This document shows, one piece after another, positions 52,998 to 61,066 of a stretch of 64,000 nt of DNA (position 1 is its first letter; every line of letters starts with the position of its first letter). Origin of the DNA: an uncultured Alphaproteobacteria bacterium (GTDB lineage: Bacteria; Pseudomonadota; Alphaproteobacteria; Rs-D84); assembly GCA_944392535.1 (NCBI GenBank), contig CALXWY010000004.1, forward strand, positions 55,445 through 119,444, given 5' to 3'. The notes beneath the pieces were generated by a model. The model did not search any database. It worked only from the letters and a program-made list of their open reading frames with translations, and was not told the origin of the DNA. The position numbers and the translations under genes are program-made.

Positions 52998-54713
52998 ATG
53001 AAGAAAAAGTATTCTGTTATCAGTCTGACTGTAATTATGGCGCTGGTTGGAATTGTGCCAACGGCGCAATCTGCAATTCGTATTGGAAATAATTCACGCA
53101 GTTATGCGGATGCGTATAACCAGGTTAACGCCATGCGGGCCCAGGCCAGTGTAAACGATATTGCGGCCCAACCAACACAAAATTCGGGTGTTGAAAATGT
53201 AACATCCACAACCAGTGCGACGAATACTGGTTCTGAAATAACATTGCCAGTGCGCGTGGCAAATGCGGACTTGGCGGCGCGGATCATATCTGGGGATGCG
53301 AATTCTCCGGTTTCGTATTCGCAATTGGAATCGTGTTCTATGATTTATCCTAATGGTGAATTTGCATGGGACGGGCCAACCGTTGGTGCGGGTGCCGGTG
53401 GGGCAAATACGTGTGTTGCGGTCGTTGAAATGCGCGGTTACCAAATGGGGGCAAATGGTTCTGATGTTGTATTGGCGCGTGCAAATTTGGCGGCGGGTGA
53501 TACGGTAAAGTGCAATATATCTGAATTCCCAGAATATTCGTATACTGCGGATGCTGGTAATATCGTTTTTCCGTCGGATTCAGAACCCACAATGGACGAT
53601 GTTATCCAGGTAATGAACCAAGAACAGAAGGATAACGCCGGACTTAAAATTGCTGCGGGTGCATTAATTGGTGCACTGGGGGGCAATATGGCGGGTGAAA
53701 ACGACATTGGAAATTCGTCGTTACTTGGCGCGGACAAGGGAAAGTTACAGGGTACGGCAATTGGGGCGCTGTCGGGCGCGGCATTGATGGCGGGTAATGC
53801 GTATGCGGGCAAGGTTGCCGGCGATATGATTTTATCCACTGGTGTAAATGCGGCGGCGGGCAGTGTGATTGGCAATATTGCGGCCACTGGTGAATCCGTA
53901 TTGCGCATAGAAAATTGTAACATAGATAACCGTCAATCGCGTTGTTTGTGGGGTGCGTTGGCCACAAATACGCCATTGGATCCGAACAAGGATATTGCGT
54001 ATTTTGATATTACAGACGGCGAAACAACATATGTTTGTGATGCGAATAATGAAAACTGCCGTGCCGAAGAACTGGTTGCGATTGTGTTGGCGGCGTATCC
54101 GGATATGAGTCTGGATGCAGCCATAGAAGACGCAAAACTTGAAGCCGTGTTGTCAAATTCTGCGAACCAGTTCCATCTGGAACGTACAGAAAATTCGGGA
54201 TATGCGATGTTACCGGGCGCATCATCGGGGCATGTATACACTAAAATCGCCAGTGCGGGACGTATTGATCGTGAAATACCGGCCATGCTGGAAATAACAA
54301 ATGAAAAGGCATTCGGAATGGACCAGTCTGACTGGCGCGAATGGAAACGTGTATATGGTGCCAGTGCAACGTTTTATATGCGTAATGCAAATGGCGACGC
54401 AACACCATTACCAGATGGCATGGTGTACACAATAAATGAATTTTATCCGATGCTGGAAACCGCCGACAGTGGTTCTGTGATTGATTTTGGTAACAAGGCC
54501 CGTCTGAAAGGCACATTGATTGGTGCCGGTGCCGGCGGGGCAATGGGCGCGTTTACCGCATACCAGGGGGCCCAAGATGATATTCAAAATCGTTGGGTGA
54601 CTGCGGTTCGTGAATATAATGATTCATTACAAAAAATATATTGTATAACTGGCGACAGATTCTTGGGATATTACAACGACGACATTGTCATTCCGCGGAT
54701 GGGCCAGTACTGA
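52998..54713 (+). CDS. Exported protein with two glycine-zipper segments
   Basis: I do not recognise this 571-residue protein. It has a signal peptide (KKKYSVISLTVIMALVGIVPTAQS), a polar start with Asn/Gln/Thr, and a glycine/alanine-rich hydrophobic stretch at about 210-310 (AAGALIGALGGNMAG, GTAIGALSGAALMAG). A second lies near 500 (GTLIGAGAGGAMGAFTAY). Both are glycine-zipper-like and may insert into or associate with membranes. About ten cysteines occur in spaced pairs (NIDNRQSRC, VCDANNENC). It follows the barrel gene by 58 nt. The Met at 52998 gives the signal peptide. Confidence 0.7.
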   Translation: MKKKYSVISLTVIMALVGIVPTAQSAIRIGNNSRSYADAYNQVNAMRAQASVNDIAAQPTQNSGVENVTSTTSATNTGSEITLPVRVANADLAARIISGDANSPVSYSQLESCSMIYPNGEFAWDGPTVGAGAGGANTCVAVVEMRGYQMGANGSDVVLARANLAAGDTVKCNISEFPEYSYTADAGNIVFPSDSEPTMDDVIQVMNQEQKDNAGLKIAAGALIGALGGNMAGENDIGNSSLLGADKGKLQGTAIGALSGAALMAGNAYAGKVAGDMILSTGVNAAAGSVIGNIAATGESVLRIENCNIDNRQSRCLWGALATNTPLDPNKDIAYFDITDGETTYVCDANNENCRAEELVAIVLAAYPDMSLDAAIEDAKLEAVLSNSANQFHLERTENSGYAMLPGASSGHVYTKIASAGRIDREIPAMLEITNEKAFGMDQSDWREWKRVYGASATFYMRNANGDATPLPDGMVYTINEFYPMLETADSGSVIDFGNKARLKGTLIGAGAGGAMGAFTAYQGAQDDIQNRWVTAVREYNDSLQKIYCITGDRFLGYYNDDIVIPRMGQY

Positions 54714-54736
54714 TACCCCAGTGACGCTTTGTATTC

Positions 54737-55222
54737 TTGGTTTTATCGCATTTCAAGGGTCATCAAATGGCCGGATATGGCGGTGCAATAAAAAATATTT
54801 CAATCGGATTGGCCAGTCGCCGTGGAAAAATGTGGATTCACAGTGGCGGCACCAGCATGACCAGTATGTGGGGCGGCGAACAAATCGCATTCTTGGATGC
54901 AATGGCAGACGCGGCAAAATCTGTTGTTGACCATTTGGGGCGCGAAAATATCGCGTTTATCAATGTGTTAAATCGCATCAGTATTGATTGCGATTGTAAC
55001 GGTAATCCGGCGGAACCTGATATACACGATATTGGTATATTGGCGTCTGTTGATCCCGTGGCCGTGGACCAGGCGGGCATAGATATGGTGTCGGTGGCCG
55101 ACGGCAATGAAACACTGATGCAGCGCATTGAACAACAGCATGGCTTGCGTACATTGGAATCGGCCGCGGCAATTGGGTTGGGTAATCGTGAATACGAATT
55201 AATTGATTTGGACCAGGAATAA
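54737..55222 (+). pseudogene. C-terminal fragment of a DUF362 iron-sulfur family protein
   Basis: The 161-residue frame matches the C-terminal half of DUF362 proteins, starting within the conserved block: VLSHFKGHQMAGYGGAIKN (about 2-20) and IGLASRRGKMWIHSGG. Residues CDCNGNPAEPDIHDIGILAS and DPVAVDQAGIDMV follow, as in the family. Full members have about 350-400 residues with an N-terminal half that is missing here; a stop lies in frame at 54722. Either the gene is a 5'-deleted remnant, or a short form still starts at TTG 54737. The flavodoxin gene begins 16 nt later, and DUF362 genes are often beside electron carriers. Confidence 0.7.
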
Positions 55223-55238
55223 AAAACAGGGGAAAAGT

Positions 55239-55781
55239 ATGAAAAAGATTCTTGCAGGCTTGGCGGCGGCAACCATGATTACCGGGGGCGCCGATGCCAA
55301 AACGCTGGTTGCGTATTATTCACGTACCGGCAATACAATGAATGTTGCAAATGAAATTGCGACCGCGACGGATGCAGATATGTTTCGCATTGAAACATCT
55401 GATGCAAATTACTATCCGGCGGAATACACTGCCACGACTCAACAGGCCCAGCGCGAAATTCGTGACGGTACGTTGCCGCCGATAAAAACAATTCCTGATT
55501 TGTCACAATATGATGTTATCTTTATTGGTACACCGTGTTGGTGGGGCACAATGGCGCCACCTGTACGAACGTTTTTAAGTGATGCAGACTTGTCCGGGAA
55601 AACTGTAATACCATTTAACACCCACGGGGGCAGTGGGGTTGCCAATGTACATGCTGATATCGCCGATTTAACACCAAATTCAAAACATTTAAGTGGAATT
55701 GCTGTTTATGGCAGTATGTCTAAAACGTCCGGTGATACGGTACAGGCATGGTTGAAAGAAATCGGTATACCCAGCGAATAA
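55239..55781 (+). CDS. Exported flavodoxin
   Basis: A flavodoxin-fold electron carrier of 180 residues. Unlike ordinary flavodoxins it begins with a signal peptide (KKILAGLAAATMITGGADA), so it should act in the periplasm. The FMN phosphate loop is YYSRTGNTMNVANEIA (about 26-41). IFIGTPCWWGTMAPPVRTFL (about 91-110) and FNTHGGSGVANV (about 126-137) carry the isoalloxazine contacts. The Met at 55239 has CAGGGGA ahead. It follows the DUF362 fragment by 16 nt. It is followed by a strong terminator. Confidence 0.85.
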   Translation: MKKILAGLAAATMITGGADAKTLVAYYSRTGNTMNVANEIATATDADMFRIETSDANYYPAEYTATTQQAQREIRDGTLPPIKTIPDLSQYDVIFIGTPCWWGTMAPPVRTFLSDADLSGKTVIPFNTHGGSGVANVHADIADLTPNSKHLSGIAVYGSMSKTSGDTVQAWLKEIGIPSE

Positions 55782-55812
55782 AAAAATCCCCAAATTGGGG
55801 ATTTTTTTATGC
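55779..55812. terminator. Bidirectional terminator between flavodoxin and glyS
   Basis: AAAAAAATCCCCAAATTGGGGATTTTTTT has A and T runs on both sides and serves both converging genes. Confidence 0.9.
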
Positions 55813-57168
55813 GTTTATTATTTCCATTACCCGACGTGGGACATCTGTGATTGCGACGCGTTCCTGGTCCATTGTATCGCGATGGCGCAATGTTACGGTA
55901 TTATCTTCCATCGTCTGGTGATCAACTGTGATGCATACTGGTGTTCCAATTTCATCATGACGACGATAATTTTTACCAATATTTCCAGAATTTTCCAGTT
56001 CTATGCGCCCAATATTTAATTTGCGCAAATCGTTTTCAATATTGTTTGCGATGTCCACCAGTTCTGGTACATTGCGTGCCAGCGGAATTACCGCCGCCTT
56101 GACCGGTGCCAGTGCCGGTTTTAGTTTCAATACTATGCGGGATTTGCCATCTGGTAATTGTTCGTCTGTGTACGCATCCAGCATAACTGCGAACATTGCA
56201 CGATTTACCCCCATTGCCGTTTCAATTACGTATGGAATGAAACTTTCACCTGTTTGTGGGTCGCTGTACGCCAGTTTTGTTGTGCTGTCACGATTTTCCA
56301 TAACATTGGCATGAATTTTGAATTCACTCTGGCCCTTGGTATGCGAACCCAAATCAAAGTCTTGACGATTATGTATACCTTCTACTTCATCAAAGCCATC
56401 TGGGAATTCGTATTCTATATCCCCCGCTGCCTTGGCATAGTGTGCTAATTTTTCATGTGGTGTAAAGCGCAAACGTGATGCCGGGATTCCCAATGTGTTT
56501 ACCCACCAATCCATGCGAATTTTTTTCCACATTTCAAAATATTTTTCATCTTCATCTGGATGCACAAAATATTGCATTTCCGCCTGTTCAAATTCGCGCA
56601 TACGGAATACGAATCCGCGTGGTGAAATTTCGTTACGAAATGCCTTGCCAATCTGGACGATACCAAACGGCAACTTATGCGGGCATGCGTCCAAAACGTT
56701 TTTGAAATTTGTGTAAGTTGTTGTTGCAGTTTCTGGGCGCAGATACGCATTAATTTCACCATCAGCGGTTGCCCCAATGGACAGTCCCATCATCAACTGA
56801 TATGCCCGCGGTGGGGTTAAATCAGTACTGCCACAATTGTCGCATTTTGTCTGGTCGCGCATTTTATCTTGGCGCATGCGCGCGCCACATTTTTTGCATT
56901 CAACCAACGGGTCAGAAAAACTGGCCTCGTGCCCAGAATATTTCCACATCAATCTGTTTGTGATTTGCGCGGCGTCCAGTCCTTCTATATCATTACGCGA
57001 ATACACCATGGCGTTCCACCATGCGTTGCGAATATTCTTCATCAATTCAACACCATATGGGCCATAATCATATGTCCCGCCCATACCGCCATAGATTTCA
57101 GAACCTGTGAAAATAAAACCGCGTCGTTTACACAGTGCGACAATATCATTAACTGTTTTTGCTGGCAT
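55807..57168 (-). CDS. glyS: Glycyl-tRNA synthetase, single-chain (alpha2) type
   Basis: It charges tRNA-Gly. It has 453 residues. Class II motifs: GGMGGTYDYGPYGVEL near the start, YLRPETATTTYTNFKN (about 142-157), GKAFRNEISPRGFVFRMREF (about 171-190, motif 2), and YVIETAMGVNRAMF (about 308-321, motif 3). A zinc-finger-like CKKCG...CDNCG lies at about 91-117. This is the archaeal/eukaryotic/Gram-positive form, not the GlyQ-GlyS two-subunit form usual in proteobacteria. Confidence 0.94.
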   Translation of the reverse strand: MPAKTVNDIVALCKRRGFIFTGSEIYGGMGGTYDYGPYGVELMKNIRNAWWNAMVYSRNDIEGLDAAQITNRLMWKYSGHEASFSDPLVECKKCGARMRQDKMRDQTKCDNCGSTDLTPPRAYQLMMGLSIGATADGEINAYLRPETATTTYTNFKNVLDACPHKLPFGIVQIGKAFRNEISPRGFVFRMREFEQAEMQYFVHPDEDEKYFEMWKKIRMDWWVNTLGIPASRLRFTPHEKLAHYAKAAGDIEYEFPDGFDEVEGIHNRQDFDLGSHTKGQSEFKIHANVMENRDSTTKLAYSDPQTGESFIPYVIETAMGVNRAMFAVMLDAYTDEQLPDGKSRIVLKLKPALAPVKAAVIPLARNVPELVDIANNIENDLRKLNIGRIELENSGNIGKNYRRHDEIGTPVCITVDHQTMEDNTVTLRHRDTMDQERVAITDVPRRVMEIINA

Positions 57169-57227
57169 CTTTATACCCCTGAAAATTTCTACCGTGTTAT
57201 TGTTATACAGAATTTGTCTGTTTGCAA

Positions 57228-57260
57228 TAAAAAACAGGGACTCCGGCCCCTGTTTTTTAT
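57228..57260. terminator. Terminator downstream of ferredoxin gene
   Basis: AAAACAGGGACTCCGGCCCCTGTTTTTTATTTTTTT shown as an imperfect CAGGG/CCCTG stem with A and T runs (57228-57267). It ends the minus-strand ferredoxin transcript. Confidence 0.75.
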
Positions 57261-57273
57261 TTTTTTGTTATGT

Positions 57274-57456
57274 TTATTGTATATCTGGCGCAATAGCAGA
57301 TACCGGACATACCGCCGCACACGTGCCACATGATATACACTTTGATGGGTCAATAACACACTTGCCGTCGGCACCAACAGAAATCGCACCCACAGGGCAT
57401 GCACCCATGCACGTATGACACCCGATACATTTTGCTGGATTTATTTTATAAGCCAT
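57274..57456 (-). CDS. 2[4Fe-4S] ferredoxin
   Basis: A 60-residue clostridial-type ferredoxin. Two cluster motifs are present: CIGCHTCMGACP (about 10-21) and CISCGTCAAVCP (about 39-50), each C-x2-C-x2-C-x3-CP. It carries electrons at low potential in the cytosol. It could serve radical-SAM or anaerobic enzymes. It lies 25 nt after the BI-1 gene on the same strand. Confidence 0.95.
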   Translation of the reverse strand: MAYKINPAKCIGCHTCMGACPVGAISVGADGKCVIDPSKCISCGTCAAVCPVSAIAPDIQ

Positions 57457-57481
57457 TTTTATAACTCCATTTTATAGTTAA

Positions 57482-58225
57482 TTAATTTCTGTTTAATAAA
57501 TTTAACAGATATTGGAACATTGCGATAAATGATATGTACAAGTGTAACGCCCCCAGTACAGCCATTTGATTTTTTTGCGTATCATCACCCAATACGGCAT
57601 ATGCGCGTTTCAGGTTCTGCATATCATACGCGGTAAACAGCGCGAATACCAGTACCCCTATAAAGCACACAATTGTACCAAATGTTCCGCCCAACATTGC
57701 CGGCCATATAAATGATGCCAACCCAATCAAGATTAATCCAATCATTCCCATAAACAGGAATATACCCAAGAATGACAAATCTTTAACCGTCTTGTACCCA
57801 AACAACGCCATGCATGCGAACATCACAGCGGCAATTACAAATGCCGACAGTATAGATATCGGATTAACTGCCAATACAGCAATTAACAGTGGTGTCATGA
57901 CAACGCCGGTCAAAACAGAATACAATACCAGCAACCCGGCACCAACCGCGGGGCGAAAACTGAACGCGCGTACCTGGGCCCATATGGCCAGTGCCAAACC
58001 GCCGAACAGTAATATGTAATACAGGGCAGAAAATCCAGTTGCAGTCATCAAAAATGTCCACAACGGGGTCACCATCGTTACATATGCCGCCAATGCGGTC
58101 ACAGCCACCGCACCAAACATCAATGCAAAAATTCGTTTTAAGTATAATCCCATTCCGTCACCAGATTTTGCATGTTGCGGTGCATCTGGGGACTTGGTTT
58201 TTAACGCAATGTTTTTTATTGCCAT
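57482..58225 (-). CDS. Bax inhibitor-1/YccA family membrane protein
   Basis: A seven-helix inner-membrane protein of 247 residues. After a polar N-terminus, helices run from about 30 to 245. It has FALFTAYDMQNLKRAY (about 195-210), with the Asp characteristic of the BI-1 pH-sensing site, and the C-terminal ALHLYISFIAMFQYLLNLL. BI-1 members act as proton-sensitive calcium leaks or, for YccA, as FtsH inhibitors. The particular role here is unknown. Confidence 0.92.
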   Translation of the reverse strand: MAIKNIALKTKSPDAPQHAKSGDGMGLYLKRIFALMFGAVAVTALAAYVTMVTPLWTFLMTATGFSALYYILLFGGLALAIWAQVRAFSFRPAVGAGLLVLYSVLTGVVMTPLLIAVLAVNPISILSAFVIAAVMFACMALFGYKTVKDLSFLGIFLFMGMIGLILIGLASFIWPAMLGGTFGTIVCFIGVLVFALFTAYDMQNLKRAYAVLGDDTQKNQMAVLGALHLYISFIAMFQYLLNLLNRN

Positions 58226-58321
58226 TATTTTTTCTCCTTGTTAGTTATATGAATATATAATACAATATACCCAGTAATTCAAGTAAAACAAAAACGTTTA
58301 TTTAATCAAGGGGGAATATCT

Positions 58322-58555
58322 ATGCCATCACCACGTGCAAAACAAATTCGTTTGTTAAATGAACAGGGACGCGGAAAGGTTGATTTGTGGCAATCCACTG
58401 AAAAAAAAGCCAAAATTGCAGAACTGTTGTCCGAATGTGAAAAACTGGAACGCAAAAAGAAACAGTATATCAAAGAAGGTGATAAAGTATCTGCAAAACG
58501 GGCGGATGATAAAATCGCGTTGGTTCAAAAAACATTACATAACATGGACAGATAA
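58322..58555 (+). CDS. Small Lys-rich coiled-coil protein
   Basis: A 77-residue charged, helical protein with no recognised family. The central part (KIAELLSECEKLERKKKQYIKEG) looks like a coiled coil. The sequence contains no membrane helix. GGGGGAA lies ahead of the ATG, and the gene ends 6 nt before lgt, so the two share a transcript. Confidence 0.65.
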   Translation: MPSPRAKQIRLLNEQGRGKVDLWQSTEKKAKIAELLSECEKLERKKKQYIKEGDKVSAKRADDKIALVQKTLHNMDR

Positions 58556-58561
58556 TATCCG

Positions 58562-59392
58562 ATGGCGATAACAATAACCCCGATTTCACCGGTCGCATTT
58601 TCTGTGTTTGGTTTGGATATACGTTGGTATGCGCTGGCATATGTGGCGGCGTTTGTTATCGGATATTTTATGCTGCGTGCGTTCACGCGCCGTGGTGACA
58701 GCCAAATCGTATTGTCCAAGCGGCAATTAGATGATTTACTGACGGCGATTATATTGGGGGTTGTTATTGGCGGGCGACTGGGGTATGTACTGTTTTATAA
58801 TTTGCCATTCTTTTTATCGCATCCGCTGGAAATATTGGCTGTATGGCATGGCGGAATGAGTTTTCATGGCGGATTGGCCGGTGTGATTATTGCAACGCTT
58901 TTGTTCGCATGGCACCAGTATAAAAAATCGGCTCTGCCGGGCAGCGTATATGATAACACGTTCAAGTTATTGGATATCATGGCGGTAATCGCGCCAATCG
59001 GATTCTTTTTTGGGCGTATCGCGAATTTTATTAATATGGAAGTTATGGGTCGCGAAACATCTGTGCCATGGGCGGTTGTGTTCGCTGGGCATGGCGATGT
59101 GCCGCGCCACCCCAGCCCATTGTACGAAGCCGTCACCGAAGGTATACTGTTATTCATAATTATGTATTGCCTGTACCGCTTTACCGGATTGCGCCGGCGT
59201 CCGGGTGCATTGGGCGGAATTCTGGCGATGCTGTACGCCGTGTTCAGAATTTTGTGTGAACAGTTCCGTGCCCCAGATGTCCAGCTAGGCTTTTTGTTTG
59301 GTACAAATTGGCTGACCATGGGGCAATTGTTGTCATATGTACTGTTTATCGTTGGCGTGATAATTTTTGCGATTGCATTCCGTAAAAAATAA
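58562..59392 (+). CDS. lgt: Prolipoprotein diacylglyceryl transferase
   Basis: This inner-membrane enzyme moves the diacylglyceryl group from phosphatidylglycerol to the lipobox cysteine of prolipoproteins, the first step of lipoprotein maturation. It has 276 residues and seven helices. Motifs: RWYALAYVAAF, GGRLGYVLFYN (about 71-81), HGGMSFHGGLAG (about 100-111, catalytic His), and the Lgt signature GRIANFINMEVMGR (about 150-163). It also has HPSPLYEA (about 182-189). Its substrates would include the PLD lipoprotein at 22638. Confidence 0.96.
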   Translation: MAITITPISPVAFSVFGLDIRWYALAYVAAFVIGYFMLRAFTRRGDSQIVLSKRQLDDLLTAIILGVVIGGRLGYVLFYNLPFFLSHPLEILAVWHGGMSFHGGLAGVIIATLLFAWHQYKKSALPGSVYDNTFKLLDIMAVIAPIGFFFGRIANFINMEVMGRETSVPWAVVFAGHGDVPRHPSPLYEAVTEGILLFIIMYCLYRFTGLRRRPGALGGILAMLYAVFRILCEQFRAPDVQLGFLFGTNWLTMGQLLSYVLFIVGVIIFAIAFRKK

Positions 59393-59428
59393 TGTAAAAT
59401 ATGGCGCAGCCAGCGAACAAAATCACTG

Positions 59429-59551
59429 CCGCGCGCGAACGAGTGGTGAGCAGCACCGCCAGGTGCGTCAAGCGAACAAAACCGTAGGTTGAGAGACCGT
59501 CGGTAAAACAGTTTAGGATGGGTGGCAGAGTGGTCGATTGCGACGGTCTTG
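59429..59551 (+). repeat. Tandem duplication upstream of tRNA-Ser, copy 1
   Basis: 123 bp matching 59583-59705 with one difference seen (T at 59531, C at 59685), offset 154 bp. It includes 87 bp of upstream flank and the first 36 nt of tRNA-Ser, ending at the anticodon loop. Confidence 0.92.
59516..59551 (+). pseudogene. Partial tRNA-Ser (5' half only)
   Basis: GGATGGGTGGCAGAG and onward matches the D-arm and anticodon 5' stem of the complete tRNA-Ser at 59670. It breaks off at GGTCTTG, where the sequence runs into GCATACGAGT instead of the anticodon loop. It cannot fold as a tRNA. It is a by-product of the tandem duplication. Confidence 0.88.
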
Positions 59552-59582
59552 CATACGAGTCAGCAAGGCAAGCAAAGCGCAG

Positions 59583-59705
59583 CCGCGCGCGAACGAGTGG
59601 TGAGCAGCACCGCCAGGTGCGTCAAGCGAACAAAACCGTAGGTTGAGAGACCGTCGGTAAAACAGTTTAGGATGGGTGGCAGAGCGGTCGATTGCGACGG
59701 TCTTG
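59583..59705 (+). repeat. Tandem duplication upstream of tRNA-Ser, copy 2 (contains the intact tRNA start)
   Basis: The second 123-bp copy, leading into the functional tRNA-Ser. Between the copies, 59552-59582 carries the GCATACGAGT and AAGCGCAGC words of the module also present next to tRNA-Trp. Confidence 0.92.
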
Positions 59706-59759
59706 AAAACCGTTGTGGGGGCAACTCCACCGGGGGTTCGAATCCCTCCCCATCCGCCA
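59670..59759 (+). tRNA. tRNA-Ser (anticodon TGA)
   Basis: A 90-nt class II tRNA with a long variable arm (GTGGGGGCAACTCCAC) and encoded CCA. The acceptor GGATGGG (59670-59676) pairs with CCCATCC (59749-59755). The anticodon arm reads ACGGT-CTTGAAA-ACCGT. The T-arm is GGGTTCGAATCCC. Confidence 0.94.
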
Positions 59760-59790
59760 GGAATACAAAAAATTCCAAAAATTTATATAA

Positions 59791-59826
59791 AGTCCCACAA
59801 ACCCGCCGGTTTCTGGGACTTTTTTA
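59791..59826 (+). terminator. Terminator downstream of tRNA-Ser
   Basis: AAGTCCCA (59790-59797) pairs with TGGGACTT (59814-59821) around a GC-rich loop, followed by TTTTT. The atypical DNA of the mobile element begins after this. Confidence 0.85.
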
Positions 59827-59916
59827 GTGCGTTGTTGCTCTGGTATGTCTTTACTTTTCCAAAATCCACCATTTTACCCACTCTTACATACTTCGCCCAA
59901 ATTCAGTGAGGCAATT

Positions 59917-60207
59917 TTATTTCTTTTTGCCCATAAAGCTGTACTCTGTACCGTATTTCTTAGCGTCTTGTTTGTGTGCATTCCAATGCGCTTGTTGGTT
60001 TTTGAAAATGTACAAATTATTTGGGTTATTATTTTGTTTATTTCTGTCTATATGGTGTACGACCTCACAAGGATTTAATGGACGGCCGAGCTTTATTTCC
60101 GCCATATGTCGATGGACTAATATGCCCGTGTTATTATAAACACGATAGCCGCTACTGTTAACGTGAGTTTTTGGTGCGCGAGGATAAGTATTAAAATTTC
60201 TTTTCAT
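59917..60207 (-). CDS. HNH endonuclease
   Basis: A 96-residue small homing-type nuclease. The HNH core is EVVHHIDRNKQNNNPNNLYI (about 49-68; His-His, Asn, Asn-Asn), with VHRHMAEIKLGRPL ahead of it, as in phage-borne HNH proteins. The Met at 60207 has GGAGGGGG 6 nt upstream. It overlaps or abuts the stop of the next gene (60209), so the two are coupled. It belongs to the mobile segment. Confidence 0.85.
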   Translation of the reverse strand: MKRNFNTYPRAPKTHVNSSGYRVYNNTGILVHRHMAEIKLGRPLNPCEVVHHIDRNKQNNNPNNLYIFKNQQAHWNAHKQDAKKYGTEYSFMGKKK

Positions 60208-60208
60208 C

Positions 60209-60868
60209 TTATTCCCCCTCCGTTTCGGTATCAACTGGTATTAAGTCTAGTAAATTTCCGTCACATTCTGGATAATGTTTACAGACTATTTCTTTGAAGT
60301 CATCTTCTTTGCCACCATTGAATTCCGCTTTTAATCTTCGTACTTTCACATCGCCGAACTTAAATAGTTGTCCACAATGTAAACATTTTACAATTGTGTC
60401 AGCGGGGAATCCCATATTATTTTTATAGCACTCATCTATGCCAGCCTGTCTATCTTTGTCTGTTAATTCTTCATGATATGGGACGTCGCTTTCATTGTTA
60501 TGGGAGAATTCAAAAACATCTCTGCCGTCAGGTGTAAAATTATGTCCGATAAAACCCGTTGATCCGTATTCGTTACTTTTATGATTTTCCAAGAATTTAC
60601 GTGCTTCTGATAATTCTGATTCTGGCGCCTTTATTAATTCTGCCCACTTATTAAATCCAACAATTTGTGCAATAAGATGTTGTGCGTTTCCTAATGTAAA
60701 TTCAAATTTTGGATCGTCGTCCATTATATCGTAATCAAGAAAAAGACCGACAATGTCGAAATACTTTGTATCGTATTCATAAATGTCACCATCGTCTGAT
60801 AGATGTCTTGTTTTATAATCTTTAAGAAGATTTTTTGCTTGTAATTTAAAATATTCAATGTTTGTCAT
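60209..60868 (-). CDS. Hypothetical protein with C-terminal zinc-binding segment
   Basis: A 219-residue protein. Its N-terminal part (about 1-95) is a helical domain with IEYFKLQAKNLLKDYKTR and LGNAQHLIAQIVGFNKWAEL. That pattern (S/N-QxL-A..GF.xW..L) recurs at the start of several bacterial accessory proteins of unknown role. The rest is acidic. A probable zinc site is at about 163-205: CLHCGQLF and CKHYPEC. It sits between the recombinase and the HNH gene on the mobile element. Confidence 0.65.
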   Translation of the reverse strand: MTNIEYFKLQAKNLLKDYKTRHLSDDGDIYEYDTKYFDIVGLFLDYDIMDDDPKFEFTLGNAQHLIAQIVGFNKWAELIKAPESELSEARKFLENHKSNEYGSTGFIGHNFTPDGRDVFEFSHNNESDVPYHEELTDKDRQAGIDECYKNNMGFPADTIVKCLHCGQLFKFGDVKVRRLKAEFNGGKEDDFKEIVCKHYPECDGNLLDLIPVDTETEGE

Positions 60869-61066
60869 TGTAATATACTCCTTTTTGCGTATAAACGCAC
60901 TCTGCCTAAGTTTTATTATCGGAAAGTTATGCGTCAGTAATCTGTTTTTGATAATAAAACCTAGAAAGGTTTATATTACTTTTGTGTTGAGTGATGATAT
61001 CTTTGCACTGACGGACTGGCTTCTCAACGAACCATATGTGTATTATGACTTAAAATAATATTAAAA
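60869..61066. other. Gap between the recombinase and the zinc-finger gene
   Basis: About 200 bp of AT-rich DNA with no supported gene. It contains the upstream region of the minus-strand gene at 60868, with AAGGAG just before its ATG. Confidence 0.5.

Noticed and set aside
59516..59551. A second functional tRNA-Ser
   Set aside because: Only the 5' 36 nt are present; the anticodon, variable arm and T-arm are missing.
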